Shown one piece after another: positions 11,465-22,399 of a DNA stretch of 64,000 nt. The position numbers and the translations under genes were made by a program. Under the pieces are notes generated by a model. The model was not told where the DNA came from. It saw only the letters and a list, made by a program, of their open reading frames with translations, and did no database searches. Position 1 is the stretch's first letter, and every line of letters starts with the position of its first letter. Location of the stretch: contig RDEW01000011.1 of assembly GCA_011109175.1 (NCBI GenBank), positions 428,193 to 492,192 on the forward strand, in the 5' to 3' direction. This stretch comes from Dicyema japonicum (lineage: Eukaryota; Dicyemida; Rhombozoa; Dicyemidae).

Positions 11465-11472
11465 AGTTACCC
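11465..11472 (+). repeat. Right target-site duplication of the 4488-11464 hAT segment
   Basis: agttaccc, 7 of 8 identical to the left flank agttacca. Confidence 0.65.
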
Positions 11473-11474
11473 AA

Positions 11475-12240
11475 TTGGTTAATTTTTTAATAAATAATTT
11501 TTTTATTAAAAATGATAAGGACAAAACATTAGTTAGCTGCCGCCCTAACTGCGTGGCTGTTCCCTCTCAGAATGCAAGAGAAATTCGCTCAAACAGCCAG
11601 CGGCGTTCGCGGAGATCTCCAGTGCAGGAGGTGATCCGGTTTCCAAGACTTCCGAAAAACTCTAGTGTAGAGAGGGAGTAGGATCCGGAAGTCTCCATAG
11701 CAAGGGGAACAAATTGGATATTATCGGAAAGGTCGCCGTATTTTTTCGAGTTTGGCCTTATCCGCTTTGACGGCTGCAGAGCAGACCTTTGAAGCGCACT
11801 CTTGAAGATTGTTCGGGGCGAACGTGTCTGTACATGTCACGTCCCAAACAAGTGGTTTCCGGCCTCAAAGGGAAATATGGCCATCCCATCCGGTCGTTTC
11901 CCGTCACTTCTGCATAACCCAAAGTTCAAGAATGGCCGAGTATCCAGCAGTATCCATAGCCCGCTTGACAATCTCATTCAGAGCCTTGTGCCTTGGGGAT
12001 CTGCCAGCGCTCCTTTTGGAGGCGAGAGGGTGCAGGCCATAGCAGTCTATCAGGACGCCACATCGGCACGGGTGAGGTATACATACTTTCAGTCCCAGCC
12101 GCAGAGAGATACCACTTCTAGCGCATTCATTATCCAGAGAGGTGCCCAGAGCTCCATTTGGGATGGCGTTTAGCCAAGCTCCGCTCTCAGGGGAAGCCCC
12201 CGAAAGCAAAATTTGTTAATTGGTCGCAAAATTGAGGTGG
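11475..12240 (-). mobile_element. RLE-type retrotransposon fragment, C-terminal CCHC and nuclease region
   Basis: Reading leftwards from about 12210: SGAWLNAIPNGALGTSLDNE, LRLGLKVCIPHPCRCG...H (zinc knuckle), KRSAGRSPRHKALNEIVKRA, then RPDGMAIFPFEAG (about 11870-11897). After one frameshift comes WDVTCTDTFAPN. RPD followed by D is the catalytic signature of the restriction-like endonuclease in R2-type elements. The C-terminus is FVPLAMETSG...LRERRWLFERISLAF, followed by an A/T-rich 3' end at 11475. The stops mean it is inactive. It directly abuts the hAT target duplication. Confidence 0.82.
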
Positions 12241-12735
12241 TTACGAACCTATATTTGTCTAAATATTTATTTTATTTCATGGTGGATGAAAACCCGTGTC
12301 TTTTTTCTATCGTAACCACGTAGGAGGCGATGAACTCAGAAGACATCGGAAATCCGAAGTTCTAAACAAAGAAAGGACCAAATGCACTTAAGATCCGTAC
12401 TCAAATCTCGTCAAGCCAAAGATCGAAATAACTCCGAGGATCATTTGCCATAAACCACACGTGTGGATGATAGTCAACACCGCAATGTATGTTCATATTA
12501 AGAGTTAGTCAGTTAAATGCACTCCCGCTTTAACCGTGAGCATATGAATACATAGGGTTCCGCTTGTCCTCCTCCCACGTCTTCGCAGTTCATCAGGTCG
12601 TCCGCAGTCCTCTCACGTTGAAAGTTATAATTGTAAACGGGGTAGAATGGACAGACTGAGAGTACGATAAAGACATTACTAGGTGTAAACCACTCAACCA
12701 ACAAATAAGAATAAAACAAATTTGTATAAAAATAG
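12241..12735. other. Intergenic region downstream of EXOSC2
   Basis: No gene recognised. Short open stretches on the minus strand look random. Confidence 0.4.
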
Positions 12736-13721
12736 TCAAGAAAGCTGATCCAGCCTTTTGGAGACAGCATCAGAAATAATAGCAGATACGTTATCATTCA
12801 AAATTTCGCTAATCTAGGGAACATAAGAATAACAAAAACTGTGAATTCATTTGAAATATTAAAGGCCATATCTACGGTCAAATCAAAGATTGCCATCTGA
12901 TGAGCAGACAAACATAGAATACAATTCCTGACACGTGCAATGTCGGAGAACTCATCCTTCGACAACTACATATAATATAAAACAAACCTGTTTGTCATCG
13001 TCCACGTTACTCACCCAAATGCTCCGTTGTTGCCAAATATAATGTTTACACCACAAATAAGTGTACAAAAATGTGACTTGCAACGCTTAACAAGGGACGG
13101 AGATATTTTAACCAAAACTCCGTGCTTGAGCTACTCGTTAGAGAAAGTAATGACCCGTCCGTATTTGTTACTCCGAGAGTGCAGCTGAACACATCCATCA
13201 TTGGGGACTGTCCTTACTTCTGCACTAATCAGATCTCCTTCGTTGAGATACGTTCTCATCAGCTTCTCGTCTTCAAAAGATTTGATCCTCTGTTAATGAG
13301 ATGTAAATGAATACTGAGTCTCCACTGGGTAGGATCACTGAAGATAACGGTAAAATGGCATCCTGTCTTGAATTTATATCAACTCTCCACTTCCTCAGCC
13401 CTACAGCGACAATTCTCCCAACCACAACGTCCCCGACCTCCCCGTTGTACCTAAAATAAAATGTATAACGACCTGGTCTTCAAAGGGATGACACGAACGA
13501 GTTGATTAACGTAGTTTACAACACCGGCAATTGTAGCATTTATCATCCCATCGTCCTCTCTAATAGTTCCATGTCCACTAGTCATATCACAAATGGACAA
13601 ACTGCATGTAACTTGGATTGTCTGCGATCATTTCTCCAGGGACAATTATCTGATTCTTGTTTTCGATGAAAGTGGATTTTCTCCGATAGGATTTGTTTAA
13701 CGAATAAACGATGTGAGACAT
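12736..13721 (-). CDS. EXOSC2: Exosome complex component RRP4
   Basis: Cap subunit of the RNA exosome, which degrades and trims RNA in nucleus and cytoplasm. Start ATG at 13719-13721, stop TGA at 12736-12738; about 280 residues against about 290 in human. Landmarks in order: IVPGEMIADNPSYM, HGHGTIREDDGMI, IPLKTRYNGEVGDVVVGRI (start of the S1 domain), LRKWRVDINSRQDAILPLSS, LNEGDLISAEVRTVPNDG, SRSNKYGR, KHGVLVKISPSLVKRCKSHF, then the KH-like NNG(S)IWVS and IARVRNCILCLS. Six GT-AG introns of 22-26 bases are needed. One base is missing at the NNGSIW junction (a GG run), which otherwise would put a TGA in frame. Given the conservation on both sides I read that as an assembly error. Confidence 0.93.
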
Positions 13722-14149
13722 AACTTAACGTGAAAATATTTTAAATTGAAATTTTACAAAAAATTAATATTTTGATCATTCAATATTTAAAAAATAATGA
13801 ATTATTAATTAACCAAAACTTAGAGGGACTCGCAAAAAAGGATCTATTTTCCCCTACTCTGGCTGGATATGGATGGACGTGATGTTTGGAAAGGATGTGT
13901 CTCACTTAGACCGTTGGAACTTATACCTTAATTAGGCGTTAATTAACTTTTTCAGATATATCCGGGGTTGTTAAAAAATTAACCATTAAGAATTTGACAT
14001 AATGTTTCACCCATCTTTAGGGATTTATTTACCCCTGGTGCCATTAAGTGAAAGAAATCAGTGGCTAGCAGGAAAGTCATCAAGATCAGACACTCCCAGA
14101 GATCCATTTGATGTGGCGCAGAACTGAAGGGGAACCCAAACAAGGCAAT
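13722..14149. other. Intergenic; possible member of a diverged repeat
   Basis: The part around 13835-13930 resembles sequence at about 42520-42610, with shared pieces such as gatct, a tac-rich stretch and a ggatatg/gtctcac-like end. No gene is recognised. Confidence 0.3.
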
Positions 14150-15200
14150 AGGTGGCTAGTCTACTAGTCGTCTAGAAAGCAAATAAGACAAAGTGAAGAA
14201 GGCGATTGTCTGATTCTGTATAAATAAGAATGTAAATCCATCTGATGACTTCAGCGGAGGACACCAAGTGGACACAAAGTTCACGCGGTATTGAAGCTTC
14301 GCTTTTGTCAATGTTTGATGAAAGACGTCCTTGAAGTTTATGATGCCTTCTGATGACATTAGTAGAGACGGTCGTTTTAAGCCGCCACTGAGTTGGCTCA
14401 TTTTCTGTGATGGTTCGAAGAATGCGAACTTTGTCACCGAGTGTAGGTATGATTCTCAATTTGTTTGTTGAAAGCCAAAGGCAGTGAACCGGATGCCCCG
14501 TCGTTTTACATTTGTCAAGGAATTGTAGATTGAGCATCATGAAATAGTCCTTTTTTATGATTACAGTGTGGGTATGGTTCTTAGTCGGTAATTATTTTTA
14601 GGGTAGACTTTTGAGTCATTTGTATTTTTTCAACGTTGTTATTGATAAACAGGGTCCCCAGAGAGGAACGACATAGTTCATCGTTGTTCTTTATATAATC
14701 AACAACGACAACAGATGTGATGGTGGGAGTTGAAATCTCCGCAATAATATGTTCAATAGACAAATGAGGAAGTAATTTGGCTTGTAGAAGAAATAGAAGG
14801 ATATAAACATTGGCGATAGTCAAGGTTATCTTGACCTGGATAGATGAAATTTCTATATGAGGACCCTCAGACATGTGAGATTTAATAAATGGGAACAATC
14901 AGAAAAAGGAATAGAAATGTGAACAAGGTTAAATAAACTACCCCAGCTGAGCGGGATGTGCAGGAATGTATAACAGAATAATTTTTGAAGTGTGGAGTCC
15001 TGGGTTTCGATGTAAGCTTTGTTTCTTGGACAAGAGAAATATGTCCACACAATGATCGTGCAAAGTTACTTGAATCAACATATTTTCTGAAGTCCGAGGA
15101 TGTTCAATTGGAATATCCTCACTTTCTTTTAGATAACTCTTATCCAGTGTTAGGTTCAACATCACCACATCTAATCAAAGAAATCTGGAAACGGTAGCAT
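14150..15200 (-). mobile_element. APE-type LINE fragment with a 2A-like leader
   Basis: Reading leftwards from 15200: GDVEPNTG (15143-15166), a degenerate 2A-like motif (consensus DxExNPGP). Then SLVQETKLTSK, IEISSIQVKI, TLTIANVYI and the catalytic GDFNSHHH, which are landmarks of the apurinic-type endonuclease of LINEs. The left part (14156-14540) is open but not clearly assignable. Several stops show decay, and no RT follows. Confidence 0.65.
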
Positions 15201-15552
15201 AGCACTCGTCCCGTACCCACTACCAAGCGAACTATTTGGTAGTTAGTTGTTTGACGAGGGAAATAAGTTGGGTCTGCTCGCTACGAATGTATGCAGTTTT
15301 CTCTACGAGCAAATGACCCACATTAAGACCAAGAAGTGGGACAAATGGTTTTATTCATCCTGAGGGGATGAAGACATTAGGCGCACTAAAGCTATTCATA
15401 GTTACCAGGGCAACGTCACAGCTTAACTTTCCGCCCAACTAACCACTAGCCTAACCTGAAAAAAGTAGACTAATTAGCATTCCATGGTTAAATTTTTTAA
15501 AGATTTTTTTGAATAACCAGTCGATTTATAACCAATATTAGCTACAACTATA
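15201..15552. other. Unassigned spacer
   Basis: No coding or repeat family recognised. Confidence 0.35.
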
Positions 15553-15860
15553 ATTATTTTGAAAGGCCACGTGCTGATATGTGGCTGATTGGTTGATATT
15601 TCTGTTTGTTTTCTCTGTTCCACCTCTTCTCTTTCGTGCTAGAGTGGTGTCATATGATCCACCTGTCTCAGGTGGCGCCCAGTAATAGGATGGCGTGAAA
15701 AAGATCACTTGCTTTCTCTCACTCCACTGGAGGGGTTTCCACGACTGCAAGGAATGACGTCTTTTACCCTTTATGCTGGTTCCGGATGGACTTGTGTGAC
15801 GTTGAAGGACTCTTTTTCTGTAACTGTGAAATTTCTTGGTGTATCCGGTTAATAATTATT
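15553..15860 (+). mobile_element. SINE-like repeat, family 4 (plus copy)
   Basis: About 300 bases sharing a core (acctgtctcaggtggcgccc, then cactccactggaggggtttcc) with reverse-oriented copies at 31925-32265, 37735-38035 and 44815-45125. The 3' end tcttggtgtatccggttaat matches the other copies' end, which resembles the 3' ends of LINEs here. No tRNA-like boxes are evident. Confidence 0.7.
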
Positions 15861-15966
15861 GTCACCGTCCATACGTGGAACTCCATCTACTTTTTTCCCA
15901 GTTTATGACTTTTTTTGACAAAATTTTTTATTTATTCAAATCCACATATGGACGGTGACAATTATT
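15851..15966. repeat. Imperfect 25-bp inverted repeat
   Basis: Arm 15851-15879 contains attgtcaccgtccata-gtgg. The arm at 15941-15966 is its reverse complement, with one substitution and a three-base indel. The spacer is about 62 bases. It coincides with the SINE 3' end and could form a large hairpin. Confidence 0.6.
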
Positions 15967-16214
15967 TAGAAAATGAGTGCCTCAAGAGCATCATATTAGG
16001 CTACTTTATGATATATATTAAATTCTTTTTTATAATCGATAATTGGCTAATCACATTAAAAATCAATTATTTCATTATGTCATTAGAAGTAACCAACCAA
16101 ATAAAACTTTATTATCTTTCTCATAAATCCACTATAATCAATATTAACAGCTTTCTTTATCTGTTCAACTAAACCTTTATCCCTAATCTACTTTAATATA
16201 ACAATGAAATTAAT
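15967..16214. other. AT-rich spacer
   Basis: No gene recognised. The open stretch on the plus strand is AT-driven. Confidence 0.35.
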
Positions 16215-16310
16215 CATCCTTATTTACTTAATAACCCAGAGAAGGGAACACCAAAAAAGGAGTAAACCAACTAATTAAGTGATCCCGGTACACTTCAAAA
16301 GGATCCTTAT
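16215..16310 (-). repeat. LINE/SINE 3'-tail remnant
   Basis: The plus strand reads ataacccagag, then aaccaactaattaagtgatc, the reverse complement of the recurring LINE 3' tail, also seen at 27.95, 31.98, 37.77, 45.30 and 60.09 kb. Confidence 0.5.
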
Positions 16311-16552
16311 TGTCTCTTAATGAAACAAATTATAAATCCCTTAAATCGATATTAACATTTTACTAAGCCAAAACCCTCCAGAGATCACAATGGATCTTGA
16401 AGAAAGCAACCAGCTTTTCGATTAAAATTAAATATCCCAAAATATTGCACCAAGATAGCTCTGACTGAACCAGTAAGCTAGTGACGGAAACACTAAAAAA
16501 AGCAAAAAATGTTTCCAAGTCAAAAAATACCACTTAAAGGAAAAATACTAAA
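16311..16552. other. Region downstream of PSMB1
   Basis: No gene recognised. Confidence 0.35.
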
Positions 16553-17379
16553 TTAGTCAGTAAGTAGCGGGAAAAACTGATTATTAACAGCACCATCCTT
16601 TGACAGAACTGTAATCATAACTCCATCTCCAATCTCAATCAGCCTATTGGAGGCAGCCCTGAACAGATTCACAGCAAACAAGGAGAGTTGTTCCACAGTC
16701 ATGTCAACTTGCTCACTCCTAGTGATCTTTTCATGATTGGACAGATTATTGTTGGCAAACTAACCATATAAACCAAAAACACCAGATTGGACAGCAGAGG
16801 AATCATCACTTCCGATCCATTTCCAGAAGCAGAATATATTAGCTTCTCAATACATCCAACAGGGTCAAAACTGTAGACACATCCACTCCCTATAGGACTA
16901 AGTCACATTACAACCCTCATTGTCGAACCCTGCCACGACTGGGAACGAATAATACGGAAAAAATCGTTTGCTGTACAATTTGAGGGAGAGACGATTACAG
17001 AATGAGTCACATGTTATCAGATGACCAGATGATTCTTGATATCTCTATTTTTGATGATAACGACATGTTACATCCACAATCATTTTCATTTCCTTGACCA
17101 GAGTAACAGCATCCCCCTGAAATCCACACGTACCCATTATAACATTCTGATTACTACGAATCATCATAATTACCAACATTTTCTGAACTCTCTCCACATT
17201 TCTGCTTAACACTTGGTATCCAGAAATTAGTCTGGTATCAGCAGCCAAAAGAACGAAATCCTTTGCAGCAATTCCAACGATGGTTCTAAAAACATTCAAA
17301 AAGTAATAAACCCTCCGTTGAATTCATACGGACTCCACTCTTGTTCTTTAGAGTTAACTATACCATCAAAGTGTATCAT
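16553..17379 (-). CDS. PSMB1: 20S proteasome subunit beta type-1
   Basis: Non-catalytic beta6 subunit of the 20S proteasome core. Start ATG at 17377-17379, stop TAA at 16553-16555. With five GT-AG introns of 26, 24, 27, 25 and 23 bases removed, the frame is uninterrupted and gives 233 residues (human about 241). The protein opens MIHFDGIV, then WSPYEFNGGTIVGIAAKDFV, AADTRLISGYQVLSR, GTCGFQGDAVTLVKEMKMI, SKRFFPYYSFPVVAGFDNEG, CVYSFDPVG and SGNGSEVMIPLLSNL. The C-terminal FRAASNRLIEIGDGVMITVL is the usual end strand of the fold. The GFQGD/SFDPVG set identifies beta-1 among proteasome subunits. This gene shows no frame breaks and is the cleanest example of the micro-intron pattern. Confidence 0.95.
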
Positions 17380-17804
17380 GGAAAAAAACTAACGTTGATT
17401 TATTATTTAAAAATATATTAAAAATTAGTTTAATATTTTAAGATAGAATGTTAAATATTGCTAAATTCAAGGTTGTGACTACAAACATTTATTTTAAAAT
17501 ATGGCTAATTTACGATGGACACGAGATATTTGGCTGTTTTGTCCATTCATGTTGTCTATTGATTTTGTCCGGTTGCATGGCACTGCTTGTCAAATGCACT
17601 ATTACCGTCATCTTCATGTACTAGAAAGCCATTATTCTTGTCATTCAAAATATATATTTTCGACAAATAATAATAATACATTGCTGTCTCGCAACGCTGC
17701 TACGCAACGTCTGACGTTTATCGTCAACAGTGTCGTTAATAATGCTAAATGTTATATTTTAATGTCGCTTGCTTTAATATTTTAGGAAAATTGATAAACT
17801 GATT
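17380..17804. promoter_or_regulatory. Shared upstream region between PSMB1 and the CEP164-like gene
   Basis: About 425 bases separate two divergently transcribed genes, so promoters for both are expected here. AT-rich, with ataatattt-like stretches but no element I can assign. The open stretch at 17501-17785 looks non-coding. Confidence 0.4.
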
Positions 17805-19553
17805 ATGCTTACCAACGGAGTGGGCGACATTGTGTTACACGAGGACTGCAGTTGCGATGATGAACCCACACAGGAAGAGGTAGAAGAATACGCTCGATTC
17901 ATTGATCTGGATCCCAAAGTTGAGTCCGATTTGATGTATATTGCCCACAATGGTATCAGGGCTCCTCTTCCTGAGCACTGGAAACCTATGTAGAGAGAAT
18001 AGCATTGATTTTCAGATTACAAGAGAATGGGCGGCTATATTATTTCAATTTTGCGACAAGAGAAACCTCCTGGGAACATCCATGCGACGAAATATACCGT
18101 AAAATGGTTATTACGGAGAGAAATAAGGCATTGATGTTGTAATCATATTAGAAACCCATAAATGGAAGAGTCAATGGTCATTCTACCTTCCCCTCTCAGT
18201 ACAAGATCAATGTTTTTCATGTTTTTTAGTCTATAGAACAATCACTTAGTTGTTGACTCCTCATTCATGACATCCTATGACTTGAAGAACGACTGGTACA
18301 ACAATTTGACGAATTTAAGTGATTTGACTCAAAGTGGGAGTAATGGAAAGCAAAGTAGTCAAATTAGTCCTCTTATCACGTCCCCAATGTCGACTCCAAA
18401 ACCAAAGACTAGTGAGACTGAATTGCGTAACAGTGCAATGTTAGATGAGATTCCTTACTGTGGTATAATTTCGACAGACCAATCTAACGGGTCTAATTTA
18501 CCAAATAATATACCACAAACCGTTAAAATTAGCTTTCTTATCGATAGATTATGCGCAGAAGGGAAGATGTAACTCAACAACTTATGCATAACCTCACCTT
18601 GCTCGGCAAATTAAAATCTGTTTGATTTAGGTCTCATGCATAGATTGATCCACACAGTAGAGAAGAGTCTCAGATATTTCAGTGGTATTTTTGTTTATAA
18701 ATTCAGCAGTAAAGTGGCTGAGAATATACTGGGGGTTGCTAATTCTGAAACTGTTGTGCCTTCATATTTTAATAATCAAGCGGAAAACGTGCTTGGGACT
18801 TGCCTTAATAATAAAATGGAGAATTTAGTGGAAAGTTGTTCGAAAGCTAAAATTGGGAATATCGCGGGAGCTCCTAATACAAAAACTGAGAATTTTCCTG
18901 ACTCTCAGTCCAAAATGAGTACTGGGAATATACCGGAGACTGGTTTTAATACCAAAGCTGAGAATTTACTCAACTCTCAGCCAAAAATGATTACTGGGAA
19001 TATACCGGAGATTGGTTTTAATACCAAAACTGAGAATTTCCTCGACTCTCAGCCAAAATGATTACTGGGAATTCACCGGGACTGGTTTAATACAAAAAAT
19101 GATAATATTGACCGTCACTCAAATGTTAGATGATTATAATATGTCATAGGTTGTAAATGTCACTTTTGATATGTGTGGTGAAAATGGTTTGATTGATATT
19201 GTTTATTCTATTTAGATGATAAATTTAAATTCAGATTCAAACCAGGTCGTTGCAGAATTTTATTCTTAGGATATCAAAAAAGAATTTCTCCGACTGAGAT
19301 CAAGTCCTATGATCGAGCTGAGAGGTCTCTTGATGCGAAATGGGAGAGATATCAGCAGTTTGGTAGCTCAGGAGTAACCTGTGGAAGGAAAAGGACAAAA
19401 AACACTCCGCCTGTTGTGCTGTTGTCTTAAATATCTAACGTTTTTTGCAGTAATGGAAAGACTGTCGAGGAGAAGGAAATTGAGGAGAGAATGAAAGACC
19501 ATAAAAGGTGGTTAAAAGATTTACAAAATGATATTGACGAAGGTTTACTGTGA
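17805..19553 (+). CDS. CEP164: CEP164-like centriole distal appendage protein
   Basis: CEP164 sits on centriole distal appendages and is needed for ciliogenesis. The start region [15 protein letters not shown] is followed by [17 protein letters not shown] and [19 protein letters not shown]. After a 26-base intron (about 17989-18014) comes [20 protein letters not shown], then [20 protein letters not shown]. Together these are the CEP164 N-terminal helix plus WW domain. A Ser/Thr-rich middle follows, then a block of near-identical units containing TGNIPE.GFNTK.EN..(D/N)SQPKM (18870-19060). The C-terminal coiled coil ends [20 protein letters not shown]...LL and stops with TGA at 19551-19553; the last intron is 27 bases. 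Exon joins at 18130-18270 and 19060-19260 are not resolved, and one frame slip is needed near 18560. Family assignment is good for the N-terminus and plausible for the rest. Confidence 0.75.
18870..19110 (+). repeat. Tandem 22-codon repeats inside the CEP164-like gene
   Basis: Units of about 66-69 bases built on tactgggaatataccggaga and aaaactgagaatttcct. Two to three strong copies, plus a weaker upstream one. Confidence 0.7.
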
Positions 19554-19915
19554 AATTAAAAAAAACTGTGATTGTAATATATTAAAAAGTCCCTTTATTG
19601 TTTCATATTTCAAAATTTTCTGAATTAATTAAGCATTTGCTTGATTTAACGATTTTATGCATTTTAATCAAGTGGACTTTTGGAATTTGTGCTTTTAATT
19701 TCGCTGCACGTGTATAGCTGTCCAGGGAGATTTAGTTAAGGGCCTAGTAATTCGGTTAATTACTTGTATGGGGACCTTTATCACTCATAAAAAACACCCC
19801 TTCCGGCAAGGGGTAGGTAATTTTTCCATTACTTAAACCACACTTAGGCAGAACTCCACTATTTTGAGAAGCAAGAACAGTAATGTTAATTAATCCGAGC
19901 AATTTCAAAGACATT
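19554..19915. other. Intergenic
   Basis: No gene recognised; AT-rich 3' flank of the CEP164-like gene. Confidence 0.35.
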
Positions 19916-20052
19916 GAAAGGGTTCTTGACTTCTCGTTCTCTTTGTTTGTGTGTGAGTCTCAGTTTCGCGGTGTGAAACACTGATTACGGCGTCACTCGT
20001 CAACCCAAACCATCGTAGATGAGTGGAACCTTCAACCGAATGGGCAGCAGCA
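19916..20052 (-). mobile_element. Truncated SINE family 1 copy
   Basis: Shares ttacggcgtcactcgtcaa, atcgtagatgagtggaacct and the following gggcagcagc with the full copies at 7742-8067 and 59450-59777. The tRNA-like head and the (TTA)n tail are both missing. Confidence 0.65.
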
Positions 20053-20099
20053 AAATTATATTACTTATAGAAATCGATAACACATAAAAAATTTTATAA

Positions 20100-20225
20100 G
20101 TTCGGAATCGTGAGCGCTGCTGGTTATTTGAGCGAATCTCGCTCGCTATCCTGAGAGGGAATAGCCACGCAGTCAGGGCAGCCGCTATATAACCGTTTGC
20201 TCTCTTTCCTTTCTTTAATAAAAAA
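20100..20225 (+). mobile_element. 3' terminus of an RLE-type retrotransposon
   Basis: The plus strand encodes WLFERISLAILRGNSHAVRA then a stop, the same C-terminal end as in the RLE copies at 11.5 and 60.0 kb. A short T/C-rich 3' UTR ending in an A-rich run follows. It is strongly 5'-truncated, as expected for target-primed insertions. Confidence 0.75.
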
Positions 20226-20846
20226 ATAATTTAAAAAAAGTTCAGAATAACGTTGAACATAAATTTAGTGCCAATTAAACTGTTTGTTGTCCCAGTCAGT
20301 CCCACCATGGTGCAAATTGATTTTTATGTCGCCTGCTGGCAGAAAAAAATGCCTACACTTGTAGCTAACAGAACCAACTTTTTACCAAGCAACTACCAAA
20401 TAGATTGCTTGATAGTGATTATGAGTGCCAAAGTATGGTTCCAAGATATTTGTGTACATTGGTAGACAATAAGTATTGATTCTTCAACCATGCCCTGATC
20501 ACGACACAACATGGAAATAACCAAGGAAGGGCCAGCTAAAACACAGTTCTTGAATATCCAGTGTGTTGTAAACTATTACGAATTCCCACTCTCAACCAAT
20601 TGCCAGTAGTCAGTCACTCGGAAAACTTTTTGACTTGTAGCCAGGAGAACTATCAGTTGGCATTTTTTGTCGACAAAATTAACGAGCCGATAAATTAGTA
20701 GACAAAACACCATTAAAAGAAAGCATTTAACGTTACTAGGGAAAAGTACAATATTTAGAAACAGTTAAATAGATTATGTGGTAAAAAATAAATTAATTGG
20801 TTCTTATAACCCCAATTATATCGATCAGTATGACATAACTATTATG
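20226..20846. other. No recognised gene
   Basis: The plus-strand ORF at 20253-20465 has no recognisable domain. Confidence 0.3.
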
Positions 20847-20881
20847 CATAATGTATTCATCTCCTCAATGAATACATTATG
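20847..20881. repeat. Perfect 14-bp hairpin
   Basis: cataatgtattcat (20847-20860), loop ctcctca, then the exact reverse complement atgaatacattatg (20868-20881). It lies just before SINE family 3. Confidence 0.8.
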
Positions 20882-20882
20882 T

Positions 20883-21062
20883 AGCCTCTTGTCCCCCCAT
20901 TAGACTGCGGTAACGTCGGATGCATGGACTTTCCGAAATATGGAACATGGTATGCACTAACATCTTTGTTCGAATCCCGCCTGGCCCAATATGAAGGAAC
21001 CTGGATATGTCTGCCTTGAAGAGGAACAAGGGAATTATAAATTATTAATACCCAAATAATAA
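20883..21062 (+). mobile_element. SINE family 3 (tRNA-like box B)
   Basis: Contains gttcgaatcccgcctggccc, a good polymerase III B box, followed by tctgccttgaagaggaacaa and an ATTAAT-rich tail. The same block lies on the minus strand at about 51425-51540. Box A is weak. Confidence 0.6.
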
Positions 21063-22361
21063 TCATTTTTACATTAATTTAGAATTATCCGCAAAAAAAT
21101 TGTTATAACAATTAGTGACGCAAGAATAAAAGGCGTATGGGACTCTTTTCTCTTAGAAAGGTGGAACACTTGCTTGAGACGCCTTCTGTATATAGGGACT
21201 TTCCCTTTTCAACTTCACAACAATTATCAATTACCGAGGATCGGCCTTCCGGAACCCTTAAAGAGAAAAATATTCGATTTTAGGAGAAACTAGGAGACAA
21301 ATTAGTTTCCTTCCAACATGCCATCGGACCGAATGGGAGGGTAGCAAAAAAGAAAAGAGCAAGCGAGAAGAAGGGTGACTGATTAGGTGCATTTCCATAC
21401 AAATAGTAAGAAGGAATGCGTTTCCAATCCCAAAAGCTGCTTACTAATTTAAAAATTTCTAATAAACAAATAATAATGACGGAATCCGCTTTAAAACAGC
21501 AGTCTGGAAATTATAACAGCTTGAGTGCATTGTCTATGAACAATAAGCGGTTAAATTAGGGAAATTAATTATTAGTAATTTATTATTAAATATTAGTTAA
21601 GATCAAATTAATAAGAGTGTTTATTCCTGATAAGATAGTTAATCACAAAATCAATAGGATCAGAGGGTCTAGAATAAGTAATGAATGGTACCTTTCCTTC
21701 GCCAGAGACATCATGGATTGGATAAGAATAGGTACTACAGTCCGGTGTAAATAATCACGCTCTGGAAGATTTCGTAAATCACTTCGCGTAATCTTACCTA
21801 TATCACGTAATCCAATCTAACATTTACAAACATGGTATGCCTGAGATCTGGAATCCATGAAGCTGTGTTCCTCTCCGCTGTTTTTCTGTTCGGAATTATT
21901 TGGGGATATTATGACTATGATAGTAAAATGAATTGATACAATCATCCATATATACCACGTCTAGATTACTTAAACAATTTATTTAAAAATTATTTTGAAA
22001 TATATTTAACTATTTTTTAATAAAATTAAGAATTGATTAATGGCCACGTAGTTCCTTGTTGTGCTTGTGCCTACTTGATTGAAGAATTTGAGTTTATCGT
22101 TTCGATTTTCACTAAAAGACCCTATTTATAGGATATGGGAAAAACACCGATGACTTCGATGAACTTACTGAAGCGTCTATGGAGGAAAGTTGGATGGAAA
22201 AAACTAGTAGATAGGATAGTTATGATTACATCACGAGTGAAACACCAAGTACATATACTATGAGAAACGCGGGAGTTCTCTCGAAAACTAACTTATTGGA
22301 TATGGGGACTCTGCCCTTTATGCTTTCTTGGTGACCATATAACGGATCACTATCTCATTAT
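21063..22361. other. Gene-poor AT-rich stretch
   Basis: No conserved coding motif or clear repeat seen. Confidence 0.35.
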
Positions 22362-22399
22362 TAGGGCGATTTTTATCAATAAAATCAAAAATTGATATG

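Noticed and set aside
11532-11612. Conserved 80-base repeat also at about 20112-20192, first considered a small RNA
   Set aside because: Both copies encode the same C-terminal peptide of the RLE retrotransposon (WLFERISLA), so protein coding explains the similarity.
14985-15197. Plus-strand ORF near the LINE leader
   Set aside because: The minus strand has the endonuclease motifs; this is its shadow.
17501-17785. Possible gene in the PSMB1-CEP164 spacer
   Set aside because: No conserved motif, biased composition, no plausible introns; better treated as promoter region.
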